Below, in pieces: positions 32,846 to 40,908 of a stretch of 64,000 nt of DNA (positions are counted from its first letter, which is position 1; each line of letters begins with the position of its first letter). The position numbers and the translations under genes are program-made. The notes beneath the pieces were generated by a model. That model ran no database searches, was not told the origin of the DNA, and saw only the letters and a program-made list of their open reading frames with translations. The DNA comes from UBA5420 sp964485345 (GTDB lineage: Bacteria > Bacillota > Limnochordia > Darwinibacteriales > Darwinibacteriaceae): the NCBI GenBank assembly GCA_964485345.1, contig CAZAJB010000004.1, positions 1-64,000 of the forward strand, in the 5' to 3' direction.

Positions 32846-33037
32846 CTAGCCTACCAAGTCACTCAGACCCTTACTAATTCTACTTAACTCTGCTTTAAAC
32901 TGTTCGTTGTCGTATTCCTCTAGACGATCTAAGAGATCGCAAATGTCGTCATACTCTTCTTGAGAAAGCTGCCCAAGTTCCACCAGATTGCGGCAGGTAT
33001 CTACAAAGATCACCTTGGTTCGATCCATCTCCCCCAT
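32846..33037 (-). CDS. Small acidic helical protein of unknown function
   Basis: This 63-residue protein (ATG at 33037, GTGGGGG ahead) is rich in Glu, Asp and Leu, with helices VDTCRNLVELGQLSQEEYDDICDLLDRLEEYDNEQFKAELSRISKGLSDLVG. I do not recognise the family. It is directly after dnaC (13 bases) and before rsmA (10 bases), so it is co-transcribed and probably real. It could be a small regulator or partner of a neighbouring enzyme. Confidence 0.55.
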   Translation of the reverse strand: MGEMDRTKVIFVDTCRNLVELGQLSQEEYDDICDLLDRLEEYDNEQFKAELSRISKGLSDLVG

Positions 33038-33049
33038 AATAACCCCCAC

Positions 33050-34432
33050 TTACTTCGAATATTCCTCAATAAAACGAGTGTATTCCTTGATAAAGCGTAG
33101 CTGCACAGCGCCTGTAGTTCCTTTACGCTGCTTGGCAAAAATCACTTCGACGAGTCCCTCTGTACCCTTTTCCCTGGCGGTATCGGGATAATAGTAGTCG
33201 TCACGGTAGAGGAACATGATTACGTCAGCAAACTCCTCGATATTACCAGAATCTCTCAGGTCTGACATCATGGGTCGCTTGTTTTCACGGCTCTCGACGC
33301 CGCGATTGAGCTGAGACAGTAGAATAATGGGAACATCAAGCTCACCGGCTAAATCTCTAAGCTCACGGACCATCTCGCCCACAACCAAAGTCCAGCTGCG
33401 GTTGGAATTGTTCGGTGGCTTGATCAATTGCAGATAGTCGATGACAATCAGCCCCAATTTCGGGTTCTCGGTCTTGAACTTTCTGGCCCTAGCCTTAATC
33501 TCAGCCACGGTGAGGCCCCGCTTATCCACAATGGAAAGGGGCAAAGGATACAGTTCATTAAAGACCTTTTGGGTTACGGCAAATTGCTCATCGCTGAGCT
33601 TGGTTTGATACTCAGCAGAGGTGACTGCATGCCGGTTGCCTTCCTTATGGCCAAACAGCTCGCTTAAGACAATTCGGTCACCTAGTTGCTCGTCATCCAT
33701 TTCGAGACTCACGATCAAGACAGGAATATTGCGTTTGGCCACATTGGCTGCCACATTGAGAACGAACGCAGTCTTACCCATGGAAGGCCGCGCTGCCAAA
33801 ATAATCAGGTCCTTTTTCTTGAATCCCATGGTCATGCCGTCAACGGATGGAAACTGCACCGAAAGTCCGTAAGCATCGCTCAACCCTTCCCGCCGTTTGA
33901 GCAGATTGATATAACACTTGTTGAGGACTTCTAAGAGATTCTTGGCCTCATCGCTGGCGGCATCAACACCCTGGCTGGCGGCATAAATCAGCTCTTGCGC
34001 TTTGGCCTGAACCTCTTCTAAGCTCTCTTGCTTGGGATCGAGGGCGAGAGCTTTAATGGTGTCACAGGCTTGGGCAAGTCTGCGCACTCCTTCTTTGTGG
34101 AGCAGGATCCCCATGCTAGGCTCAAGCTCGCCGAGGGAGACAAAGGACTCTGTTAAGGGAATTAAGAGCTCCGCAGGTGCATCGGTAATGGAGTCGTTCC
34201 TGAGACGATTATAGACTTGGGTGTACGAAATGCGGCCCTGCTTATTATAAATATCGAGAATGATTTCGTAGATGCGCCGATGGGCAGGATCGAGAAAGTG
34301 GGCAGGGCGCAAGCGACCAATCACCCTGTCGACCTGGCCAGGATGCTTAATTAGGATGCCGAGGATTTGCCGCTCTGCGCTTAAATCCATGGGTACGTCA
34401 TAGCTACGTGCTTCTGGTTCAATCAAATACAT
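33050..34432 (-). CDS. dnaC: Replicative DNA helicase DnaB-type (B. subtilis DnaC)
   Basis: The protein has 460 residues from the ATG at 34432, the start that gives the usual N-terminus (MYLIEPEARSYDVPMDLSAERQILGILIKHPGQV). It shows the N-terminal collar domain, then RecA fold with Walker A ARPSMGKTAFVLNVA, DYLQL, the arginine-finger region and SQLNRGVESRENKRPMMSDLRDSGNIEEFADVIMFLYRDDYY. The hexamer unwinds DNA ahead of the fork. It overlaps the DnaD-type gene by 14 bases. A single DnaA-box-like TTATCCACA occurs inside the gene at 33532-33540. Confidence 0.96.
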   Translation of the reverse strand: MYLIEPEARSYDVPMDLSAERQILGILIKHPGQVDRVIGRLRPAHFLDPAHRRIYEIILDIYNKQGRISYTQVYNRLRNDSITDAPAELLIPLTESFVSLGELEPSMGILLHKEGVRRLAQACDTIKALALDPKQESLEEVQAKAQELIYAASQGVDAASDEAKNLLEVLNKCYINLLKRREGLSDAYGLSVQFPSVDGMTMGFKKKDLIILAARPSMGKTAFVLNVAANVAKRNIPVLIVSLEMDDEQLGDRIVLSELFGHKEGNRHAVTSAEYQTKLSDEQFAVTQKVFNELYPLPLSIVDKRGLTVAEIKARARKFKTENPKLGLIVIDYLQLIKPPNNSNRSWTLVVGEMVRELRDLAGELDVPIILLSQLNRGVESRENKRPMMSDLRDSGNIEEFADVIMFLYRDDYYYPDTAREKGTEGLVEVIFAKQRKGTTGAVQLRFIKEYTRFIEEYSK

Positions 34433-35120
34433 CGGGGAAAACCTCCCTCCAGCGCTGTTCCGCTGGATTATGCTCTTTACCGTTAGCAATCGGCCCGAGT
34501 ACCTTAGTAAGGTACGGGCTCTCTAAAAGATCATTGTAGGTGCGAATGCCAAGTCCATGCCAGTTGCGCAAGATGCCTTCGAGATAGGCAAAGCTCTGAT
34601 GGGCTGCGGAAGCACACATTTCCTCTACCGCAACAGCGATCACTTCGTGGGATAGACTTTTGTTTTGCATCCAGTGGAGCAACTTACGCTTCTCATCGGC
34701 TGTGGGAACAGTGACCCGCGCTGAAACATAACTCAGCAGCCAGGCAAAGGAATCGGGCTCGCCCCCGAGAGAACCGTCCTCAGCAGGGACCTCCAAGGTT
34801 GCTGCCTGCGGGGAGGCAGACTCAGCTCCTTGGATCTGCGGGACAGTCAACTGAATTTCTAGTCCCTCATCATTAATCCAGCCTCCGTCGGCTAGGGTGG
34901 CCAAAGCCTGGCTCACCGCCCGTTTTTCTAGGCCCATCTGCTGCGCCAGGGAATTAATCTGCATGGGGCGTCCGAGCTGAGCGAGGGCTAGAATATTGAT
35001 CCAGACCAAGGTGGCGGTGGGACCTAAGACAGCCTGGCATTTCAGGATCTCCGTTGGCACCTGAATGGGCAAGCCCTCTACGTTCTTCAACAGAACTCCT
35101 TTGCTTTTCTGGCCAGACAT
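34419..35120 (-). CDS. DnaD-domain primosomal protein
   Basis: The protein has 233 residues from the ATG at 35120 (GGGGGAGAG ahead). The N-terminal half has a winged-helix region (RPMQINSLAQQMGLEKRAVSQALATLADGGWI), and the C-terminal half a DnaD/DnaB_2 domain ending SFAYLEGILRNWHGLGIRTYNDL, the Y-x-x-x-I-x-x-W motif that binds ssDNA. Such proteins load the helicase in Bacillota. Its coupling to dnaC (14-base overlap) supports a helicase-loading or primosome role. Whether it corresponds to DnaD, DnaB or another member is not decidable here. Confidence 0.8.
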   Translation of the reverse strand: MSGQKSKGVLLKNVEGLPIQVPTEILKCQAVLGPTATLVWINILALAQLGRPMQINSLAQQMGLEKRAVSQALATLADGGWINDEGLEIQLTVPQIQGAESASPQAATLEVPAEDGSLGGEPDSFAWLLSYVSARVTVPTADEKRKLLHWMQNKSLSHEVIAVAVEEMCASAAHQSFAYLEGILRNWHGLGIRTYNDLLESPYLTKVLGPIANGKEHNPAEQRWREVFPDVFD

Positions 35121-35134
35121 CTCTCTCCCCCTTT

Positions 35135-37009
35135 TTAGTGCTCGTCCACTAGACGTTCCCACCTGGCGTATTTTTCCTGTAACCTTCGTTTGATCTCCTC
35201 GTATTCCTGAATCGTTGTCACAGCCATACTTTCGCCCTCTTGATAGAGATCGGGCGAGGCGAGGCTGATCTCAAGATCTCCCATCCGCTCTTCGAGTTGA
35301 ACAATCTCGTCTTCCATCGCTCGCCTTGCCTCCACGAGCTTCCGCCTGGCATTGGGCGAGAGTCTAGCCCGGGAGTTCTCCTCGGCTTGCTGAACCTCTG
35401 CGGGGCTTCTTTCCTTCTGGGCTACGGCCGCAAACTGCTTACGGGCTTCTTCGTAGGCTGCAAAGCCCCCCACAAAAGGATAACAAGCGCCGCCATCTAA
35501 AGTCCAAACATGGGTTGCTAATTTGTCGATGAAGTAACGATCGTGGGAAACAAAGATAATGGTGCCGCCAAACTCCCTAAGTGCTTTTTCCAGCGCTTCC
35601 CTAGCGTAAATGTCTAGGTGGTTGGTGGGCTCATCGAGGAGAAGGAAATTCGGGCGGTGTAAGAGCAGTTTGGCTAGGGCCAATCGATTTCGTTCGCCGC
35701 CACTTAAGACGGAGGTTTGCTTGAAGACGTCTTCGCCTTGAAACAAAAAGCGGGCTAGAACCGAGCGCAAGACGCCGAGTTCGAGGCGATGCTCATCGTA
35801 AAGTTCTTCTAGGACGGTGTTCTCGGGATCGAAGGAAATATGCTGCGAAAAGTAACCGAGATCGACACCCGTTCCCCATCTTAGTTCGCCCTGAAAGTGG
35901 AGTTCGCCTCCTAGAATTTTCAGGAGGGTACTCTTGCCGCTGCCGTTAGGGCCCAAGAGAGCAATGCGCTGTCCCCGCTTCACTTCGACATTAAGGCGCT
36001 TTAGGACTGGATCGTCTCCATAAAACTTACTGACATTCTCAAGTGCGACAATATGATTACCCGACTGCCTTTTGGGCTCAAAGCGAAAGACCATGCTAGG
36101 GTCATCGAAAACCCGTTCAATGTCGGGCAGACGCTCGAGCTTTTTTTCCATACTCTTGGCCTGTCTCGAGCGGGTTCCGGCTTTGAACTTCTGAATGAAC
36201 GCCTCCATGCGGGCCCTCTCTTGCTGCTGCCGTTCAAGGGTCTCCTCAATTTGGCTTTGGCGCAGTTCACGCTGGGGTAGGTAGGCTGAGTAAGTGCCCT
36301 TGTACGGATAAAGTTTGTGCTGCTGTAATTCCCAAATCGTAGTGGCCACCTTGTCCAAGAAGTAGCGATCATGGGATACTACAATATAGGCTGACCGATA
36401 CGCCGCTAAGAAGTCTTCGAGCCAGCGGATCGCTTCGATGTCTAGGTGGTTGGTGGGCTCGTCCAGCACTAAGAGGGACGGACGCGTCAAAAGCAGGCGA
36501 GCTAAACTAACCCGCATCTGTTCTCCTCCACTGAAGGTGTGGAGGCTGCGGTTCAAATCGGCGACAGAAAAGCCCAAGCCCACCGCAACACTGTCAATCT
36601 GTACCAGATAATCATAACCGCCGCCATGTTCAAAGCGATCCTGCAGGCGAGCATAACGCTGCACAGCCTGATCCAGATTGTCGCCTGGACTCTGAGCCAT
36701 TTCCTCCTCTAGGGTCCGCATCTCTCCCTCCAGCTCGATTTGGCTGGCAAAGGGTTCTGTTAGATACTCCACTAGAGTCTGCGCGCTAGTAGGTGGCGCC
36801 TGCCAGAGAAAGCCGATTGTGTAGCCTCCGGGGCAGATCACCTGGCCCCGCTCTGGACTCAGTTCACCTACGAGGGTTTTCAGGAGTGTGGTTTTTCCCA
36901 CTCCATTCGCACCCACAAGCCCGATGTGATCGCTGGTGCCTATAGTGGCGGTGACATTTTGAAAAACGAGTTCATCTCCGTAGAACTTCCATAAATCCTG
37001 GATGATCAT
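35135..37009 (-). CDS. ABC-F family ATPase
   Basis: The 624-residue protein has two ABC cassettes in one chain, both with Walker A (GANGVGKTT, GPNGSGKST), signature (SGGEQMR, SGGERNR) and Walker B (LLVLDEPTNHLD, LLLDEPTNHLD), separated by the ABC-F linker (about 235-320) and followed by a C-terminal coiled coil (about 525-620). ABC-F proteins bind ribosomes in place of transporting; the C-terminal domain is the Uup/YfmR type that also binds DNA. There are no membrane segments. It is downstream of ddl by 20 bases and upstream of the DnaD gene. Confidence 0.92.
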   Translation of the reverse strand: MIIQDLWKFYGDELVFQNVTATIGTSDHIGLVGANGVGKTTLLKTLVGELSPERGQVICPGGYTIGFLWQAPPTSAQTLVEYLTEPFASQIELEGEMRTLEEEMAQSPGDNLDQAVQRYARLQDRFEHGGGYDYLVQIDSVAVGLGFSVADLNRSLHTFSGGEQMRVSLARLLLTRPSLLVLDEPTNHLDIEAIRWLEDFLAAYRSAYIVVSHDRYFLDKVATTIWELQQHKLYPYKGTYSAYLPQRELRQSQIEETLERQQQERARMEAFIQKFKAGTRSRQAKSMEKKLERLPDIERVFDDPSMVFRFEPKRQSGNHIVALENVSKFYGDDPVLKRLNVEVKRGQRIALLGPNGSGKSTLLKILGGELHFQGELRWGTGVDLGYFSQHISFDPENTVLEELYDEHRLELGVLRSVLARFLFQGEDVFKQTSVLSGGERNRLALAKLLLHRPNFLLLDEPTNHLDIYAREALEKALREFGGTIIFVSHDRYFIDKLATHVWTLDGGACYPFVGGFAAYEEARKQFAAVAQKERSPAEVQQAEENSRARLSPNARRKLVEARRAMEDEIVQLEERMGDLEISLASPDLYQEGESMAVTTIQEYEEIKRRLQEKYARWERLVDEH

Positions 37010-37029
37010 CGCGCTAGCTCATCACCTAC

Positions 37030-38031
37030 CTATGAAATCGTCGTACGCAACGCCTGCCGCTCCTGGTGCTTCTCTAGGGCGATGGCAATGAGCCGATCCA
37101 AGAGATTTGTATAGGGCAGACCCGAATGTTCCCACAATTTGGGGTACATGGATATTTGCGTAAAACCTGGAATTGTATTAATTTCGTTGACGAAGATCTC
37201 TCCTTGTTGATCCACGAAGAAATCAACGCGACCCATACCGGAACAATCCACCGCCCTAAAGGCGCGAATCGCATAATCCGCGATACAGGCGGCCTGTTTG
37301 GCGTCTAGGGGTGCAGGAATAATCAGGCGGGATTGCTCATTATGATACTTCGCCCCATAGTCATAAAACTCATGGGCTGGCACAATCTCCCCTGCCACGG
37401 AGGCTTGGGGATGGTTATGCCCCAAGACGCTACACTCCACTTCTCGAGCCCCAATTAGGCCCTGTTCCACAACGACTTTGCGATCAAAGGCAAAGGCCTC
37501 GTCTAGGGCAGGACCTAGATCCGCGGGAGATTTCACCTTACTGATTCCCACACTCGAACCCAAGTTGGCGGGTTTTACAAACATGGGATAGCCCAAACTT
37601 GTTTCAAGACGGTCCTTGATTCCAATGGCATCTCCTTGCCACTGGTAATGTAAGACAGACTCCCAAGGAAGGAGAGGCAATCCTGCCCCGCTAAAGAGAA
37701 TACGCATCAAGGCTTTGTCCATGGCCACTGCCGAAGATGTGACACCCGCCCCTACATAGGGGAGATTGGCCAATTCTAGGAGTCCCTGGATCGTTCCATC
37801 CTCGCCGTAAGGTCCATGCAAGACCGGGAAGACCACATCCAGGTCGGGATTCCCCTTGGGATCGCTTTGAATCGAAATGCCCTCCCAATTGCCCGCGGGA
37901 TCGATCTTGATGGGCACAATCGTATACTTGGTTTGATCTAAAGCATTGATCACCGATTGTGCGGACAGCAAGGATACTTCGTGTTCCCCCGATCGGCCGC
38001 CATAAATGACTCCCACCCTTAACTTGGGCAT
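37030..38031 (-). CDS. ddl: D-alanine--D-alanine ligase
   Basis: The 333-residue ATP-grasp enzyme joins two D-Ala for peptidoglycan. It shows VIYGGRSGEHEVSLLSAQSV, HGPYGEDGTIQGLLELANLPYVGAGV, SVGISKVKS and the metal site GRVDFFVDQQGEIFVNEINTIPGFTQISMYPKLWEHSG. The ATP-binding loop and Mg ligand EINTIPG are intact. No Phe/Tyr switch residue for vancomycin resistance can be judged with certainty from sequence alone. It lies between ridA and the ABC-F gene. Confidence 0.95.
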   Translation of the reverse strand: MPKLRVGVIYGGRSGEHEVSLLSAQSVINALDQTKYTIVPIKIDPAGNWEGISIQSDPKGNPDLDVVFPVLHGPYGEDGTIQGLLELANLPYVGAGVTSSAVAMDKALMRILFSGAGLPLLPWESVLHYQWQGDAIGIKDRLETSLGYPMFVKPANLGSSVGISKVKSPADLGPALDEAFAFDRKVVVEQGLIGAREVECSVLGHNHPQASVAGEIVPAHEFYDYGAKYHNEQSRLIIPAPLDAKQAACIADYAIRAFRAVDCSGMGRVDFFVDQQGEIFVNEINTIPGFTQISMYPKLWEHSGLPYTNLLDRLIAIALEKHQERQALRTTIS

Positions 38032-38056
38032 GCTTCTTCCTCCCTTGCGTTCTTAC

Positions 38057-38440
38057 TTAATCGTTACAAAGGCAAATAACGTCCATCTCTACTTGGACTC
38101 CCTTCGGTAAAGCACTGACCTCAACACAAACCCGAGCAGGAGGGTTTTCTGGGAAGAAGCTAGCGTAAACCGCATTCATCTTCTCAAAGTCTCCCATGTC
38201 GGTTAAGTAGACCGAAACCTTTAGGGCATTGGCAAGGCTGCTCCCGCCGGCCTGGGCAATCGTTTCGAGATTGTGCAACACTTGCCTGGCCTGTGCCTCT
38301 ACATCACCATAGGCAATTTCACCGGTTTTCATGTCCAAGCCAAGTTGACCAGAAATGAAGAGTAAGTTCCCGGCCCGAATACCTTGGTTATAAGGGCCCA
38401 CTGCTGCTGGAGCATTTTCACTGTGTACTATCTTACGCAT
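38057..38440 (-). CDS. ridA: RidA family deaminase
   Basis: The protein has 127 residues from the ATG at 38440 (GGAGGG at good spacing; the longer frame reads through the leader). It has the YjgF/RidA signature: SENAPAAVGPYNQGIRAGNLLFISGQLG, VLHNLETIAQAGGSSLANALKVSVYLTDMGDFEKMNAVYASFFPENPPARVCVEVSALPKGVQVEMDVICL. Arg at ARVCVEV is the substrate carboxylate ligand. The enzyme hydrolyses reactive 2-aminoacrylate formed from Ser/Thr. It lies 26 bases upstream of ddl in the same direction. Confidence 0.93.
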   Translation of the reverse strand: MRKIVHSENAPAAVGPYNQGIRAGNLLFISGQLGLDMKTGEIAYGDVEAQARQVLHNLETIAQAGGSSLANALKVSVYLTDMGDFEKMNAVYASFFPENPPARVCVEVSALPKGVQVEMDVICLCND

Positions 38441-38661
38441 TTTGAATTCCCTCCATGTCTCCCATTTTGTTATCTCATAGTGTTTTCCAGATTCGAAGCG
38501 AATTCCCTTTAAGGGGAAGACAAGAGACCCCGGATTCTTACACCCGCGGTTTCCCACGGACATAGTCTAGAAGGGTCGTTTTTTCGATTAAGAACAGGAG
38601 CTAGATCCCTTATGGAGAATCTTCCTATTAATAACTCCCCTAGGAAGGCAGGAGGTTACCG

Positions 38662-38739
38662 GTGAAAAAAGTAGAAAAAAAGAAGGAAGACGGACGCTAC
38701 ATTATCTTCTACAGCTTTCCCAAGCAGAATAAAGAGTAG
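38662..38739 (+). CDS. Small ORF (25 aa) before galT
   Basis: A GTG at 38662 with AGGAGG 6 bases upstream opens a 25-residue frame: a basic N-terminus (MKKVEKKKEDGRY), then IIFYSFPKQNKE. It stops 17 bases before galT and is in the same direction, so it would be a leader peptide or tiny protein of the galTK operon. It is too short to prove. The good ribosome-binding site is the main evidence. Just upstream (38621-38647) CTTCCTA and TAGGAAG form a 7-bp inverted repeat. Confidence 0.4.
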   Translation: MKKVEKKKEDGRYIIFYSFPKQNKE

Positions 38740-38756
38740 GGGTAAGGAGTGAGACC

Positions 38757-39728
38757 ATGTCTGAACTACGTTGGAATCCCCAGTTAAGGCAGTGGGTTAT
38801 TGTGACCACCCACCGCCAAGACCGTACTTACAAGCCTCCAGCTGAGTATTGTCCCTTGTGTCCCACTTTGCCTGGGGCCTTTCCCACAGAGGTCCCGGCG
38901 GAAGAGTATGAGATCGTAGTCTTCGAGAATAAGTTTCCTTCGCTCACTCAACCGCCTCCGCCCCTTGAAGTGGAAGGGAGCGCCCTCTACCAGACGGCGC
39001 CTGCCGAGGGGGTCTGCGAGGTTGTTCTCTACTCCCCTCATCATGGTAGCAGTCTCGCGCAAGAACCGGTCAGCCAGATCCGCAATTTGATTGAAGTATG
39101 GACCGATCGCTACCTCGAGTTAGGGCAGAGGCCGGGTATCCACTATGTACTGATCTTCGAAAACAAAGGCGATGCCGTGGGGGTTACCCTCAGCCATCCC
39201 CATGGGCAGATCTATGCCTTCCCTTTCATTCCGCCAACGTTGGAAAAGGAATTAGAAGCAGCGCTCGAACACCAGAAAACGACGGATCAATGCCTTTATT
39301 GCCACATTCTAGCAGAAGAAAAGGTGGATGGGGTGCGCATCATCGCCGAACAGGCAGAAGCCGTGGCCTTTGTACCATTTTTCGCCCGCTACCCCTTTGA
39401 GGTCCATATTTACACCAGCCGCCATGTACCAAGCCTGGCGGAGTTTACATCGGAGGAACAAGAGGGTCTAGCGAAGGTGCTCAAAGATGTCTTGCTTAAG
39501 TATGATTCTCTCTTTGGCTTTTCACTTCCATACATTATGGTGCTCCACCAGGCGCCTCCTAAGGGAGACTATCCTCACTACCATTTTCACATTGAGCTTT
39601 ATCCCCTGAACCGTGCCGCGACAAAATTGAAATACTTAGCGGGAGTTGAATCGGGGGCTGGCACCTTTATTACCGATATGAGTCCCGAACACCAAGCTGC
39701 GAGACTGCGAGGCGAGTTGCATGACTGA
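38757..39728 (+). CDS. galT: Galactose-1-phosphate uridylyltransferase
   Basis: The 323-residue enzyme exchanges UMP between UDP-glucose and galactose-1-phosphate (Leloir pathway). The active-site loop is HPHGQ at 147-151, with His149 as nucleophile. Zinc ligands are likely in CPLC at 32-35 and the histidines after residue 95. The second HIT-like half has PFEVHIYTSRHVPSL and PHYHFHIELYPL. It overlaps galK by 8 bases. A ribosome-binding site AAGGAG precedes the ATG. Confidence 0.95.
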   Translation: MSELRWNPQLRQWVIVTTHRQDRTYKPPAEYCPLCPTLPGAFPTEVPAEEYEIVVFENKFPSLTQPPPPLEVEGSALYQTAPAEGVCEVVLYSPHHGSSLAQEPVSQIRNLIEVWTDRYLELGQRPGIHYVLIFENKGDAVGVTLSHPHGQIYAFPFIPPTLEKELEAALEHQKTTDQCLYCHILAEEKVDGVRIIAEQAEAVAFVPFFARYPFEVHIYTSRHVPSLAEFTSEEQEGLAKVLKDVLLKYDSLFGFSLPYIMVLHQAPPKGDYPHYHFHIELYPLNRAATKLKYLAGVESGAGTFITDMSPEHQAARLRGELHD

Positions 39729-40908
39729 CCTAAAAAAAGAGTTTCGAGCCAGATTTCCAAATACAGCAGAACCTCTCCTGGTCTGGGCTCCTGGCCGCGT
39801 TAACCTTTTAGGAGAGCACACCGATTATAATGAGGGCTTTGTCTTTCCCATGGCGATTGATGTCGGAATTTATATGGCTGGCGCCCTAAACAAAACTGGC
39901 GAGGTCCGTCTCTATTCCCTGGACTATCAGGCAGGAGCTACCTTTGCGCTGGAAGATATTACCCCCTCCAGCCATGATAAATGGACCAATTATATCCGCG
40001 GGGTATGCAGAGAGTTTCAATTAGCTGGCTTCGAACCGAGAGGCATGGATCTACTGGTGCAGGGAAATGTACCGCAAGGAGCCGGTCTTTCTTCGTCCGC
40101 AGCCCTAGAAGTAGCGACAGCTGTGCTGATTACGGCTCTCCACGCTTGGCATGTGGATCGGGTGGACATGGTGAAAATGGCCCAGCGAGCTGAGAATGAT
40201 TTCGTCGGAGTCGCCTCCGGTATCATGGATCAGTTCGCTTCGATGATGGGGCAAAAGGACCATGCCTTGTTTTTGGACTGCCGAAGTCTAGACTATGAGT
40301 TGATTCCTACGCCCTTTGAGGAGCAAGGTTATGCGGTCGTTGTGATCAATTCCGGAGTGCGCAGGGGGCTTGTGGATTCTGCCTATAATACCCGCCGCCA
40401 GGAGTGCACCGACGCGGTGAAGCTCTTACAACATGCTTTGCCAGGCATTTCCTCCCTGCGGGATGTGGGTATCGAGGATTTGACCCTGGTCAATGCTTTG
40501 CCCACTTCTCTGGCGCAGCGAGCGAGGCATGTGGTGACAGAGAACCATCGAGTGCGTGTAGGAATCGAGGCCCTAGGGGCAGGGGATCTTAAGCGCTTCG
40601 GTCAGGAGCTCACCAACTCTCACCGCAGCCTACAACAGGATTTTCAAGTCAGTTGCCCCGAACTAGACCTCCTTGTAGAACTAGCCTTACAGGTTCCTGG
40701 AGTTCTAGGTTCGAGGATGACCGGAGCGGGTTTTGGCGGCTGTACCGTCTCCCTTGTGCCCCGGGCCCAGCTAACGTTGCTTCAGGAGAGCGTGGCCCGG
40801 GATTATCTGGCAGAGACCAATTTAGAGGCAGAATTCTACATCTTTAGTGCCTCCCCCGGCGCCAACGTGGTGCAGCAAATCAGAGCAGGAGGAAGTCTAC
40901 AATCCTGA
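39721..40908 (+). CDS. galK: Galactokinase
   Basis: The 395-residue GHMP kinase phosphorylates galactose. It has APGRVNLLGEHTDYNEGFVFPMAID at 23-47, the ATP loop VPQGAGLSSSAALEVATA near 116-133, GIMDQFASMMG near 170 and the C-terminal RMTGAGFGGCTVSL. Its start overlaps galT by 8 bases, so the two are translationally coupled. Its end overlaps the convergent mgtE by 29 bases. No galE or transporter is present in the window. Confidence 0.96.
   Translation: MTDLKKEFRARFPNTAEPLLVWAPGRVNLLGEHTDYNEGFVFPMAIDVGIYMAGALNKTGEVRLYSLDYQAGATFALEDITPSSHDKWTNYIRGVCREFQLAGFEPRGMDLLVQGNVPQGAGLSSSAALEVATAVLITALHAWHVDRVDMVKMAQRAENDFVGVASGIMDQFASMMGQKDHALFLDCRSLDYELIPTPFEEQGYAVVVINSGVRRGLVDSAYNTRRQECTDAVKLLQHALPGISSLRDVGIEDLTLVNALPTSLAQRARHVVTENHRVRVGIEALGAGDLKRFGQELTNSHRSLQQDFQVSCPELDLLVELALQVPGVLGSRMTGAGFGGCTVSLVPRAQLTLLQESVARDYLAETNLEAEFYIFSASPGANVVQQIRAGGSLQS

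Noticed and set aside
33532..33540. Single DnaA box in dnaC (and another at about 25817)
   Set aside because: A lone 9-mer is expected by chance at this scale; only clusters were reported.
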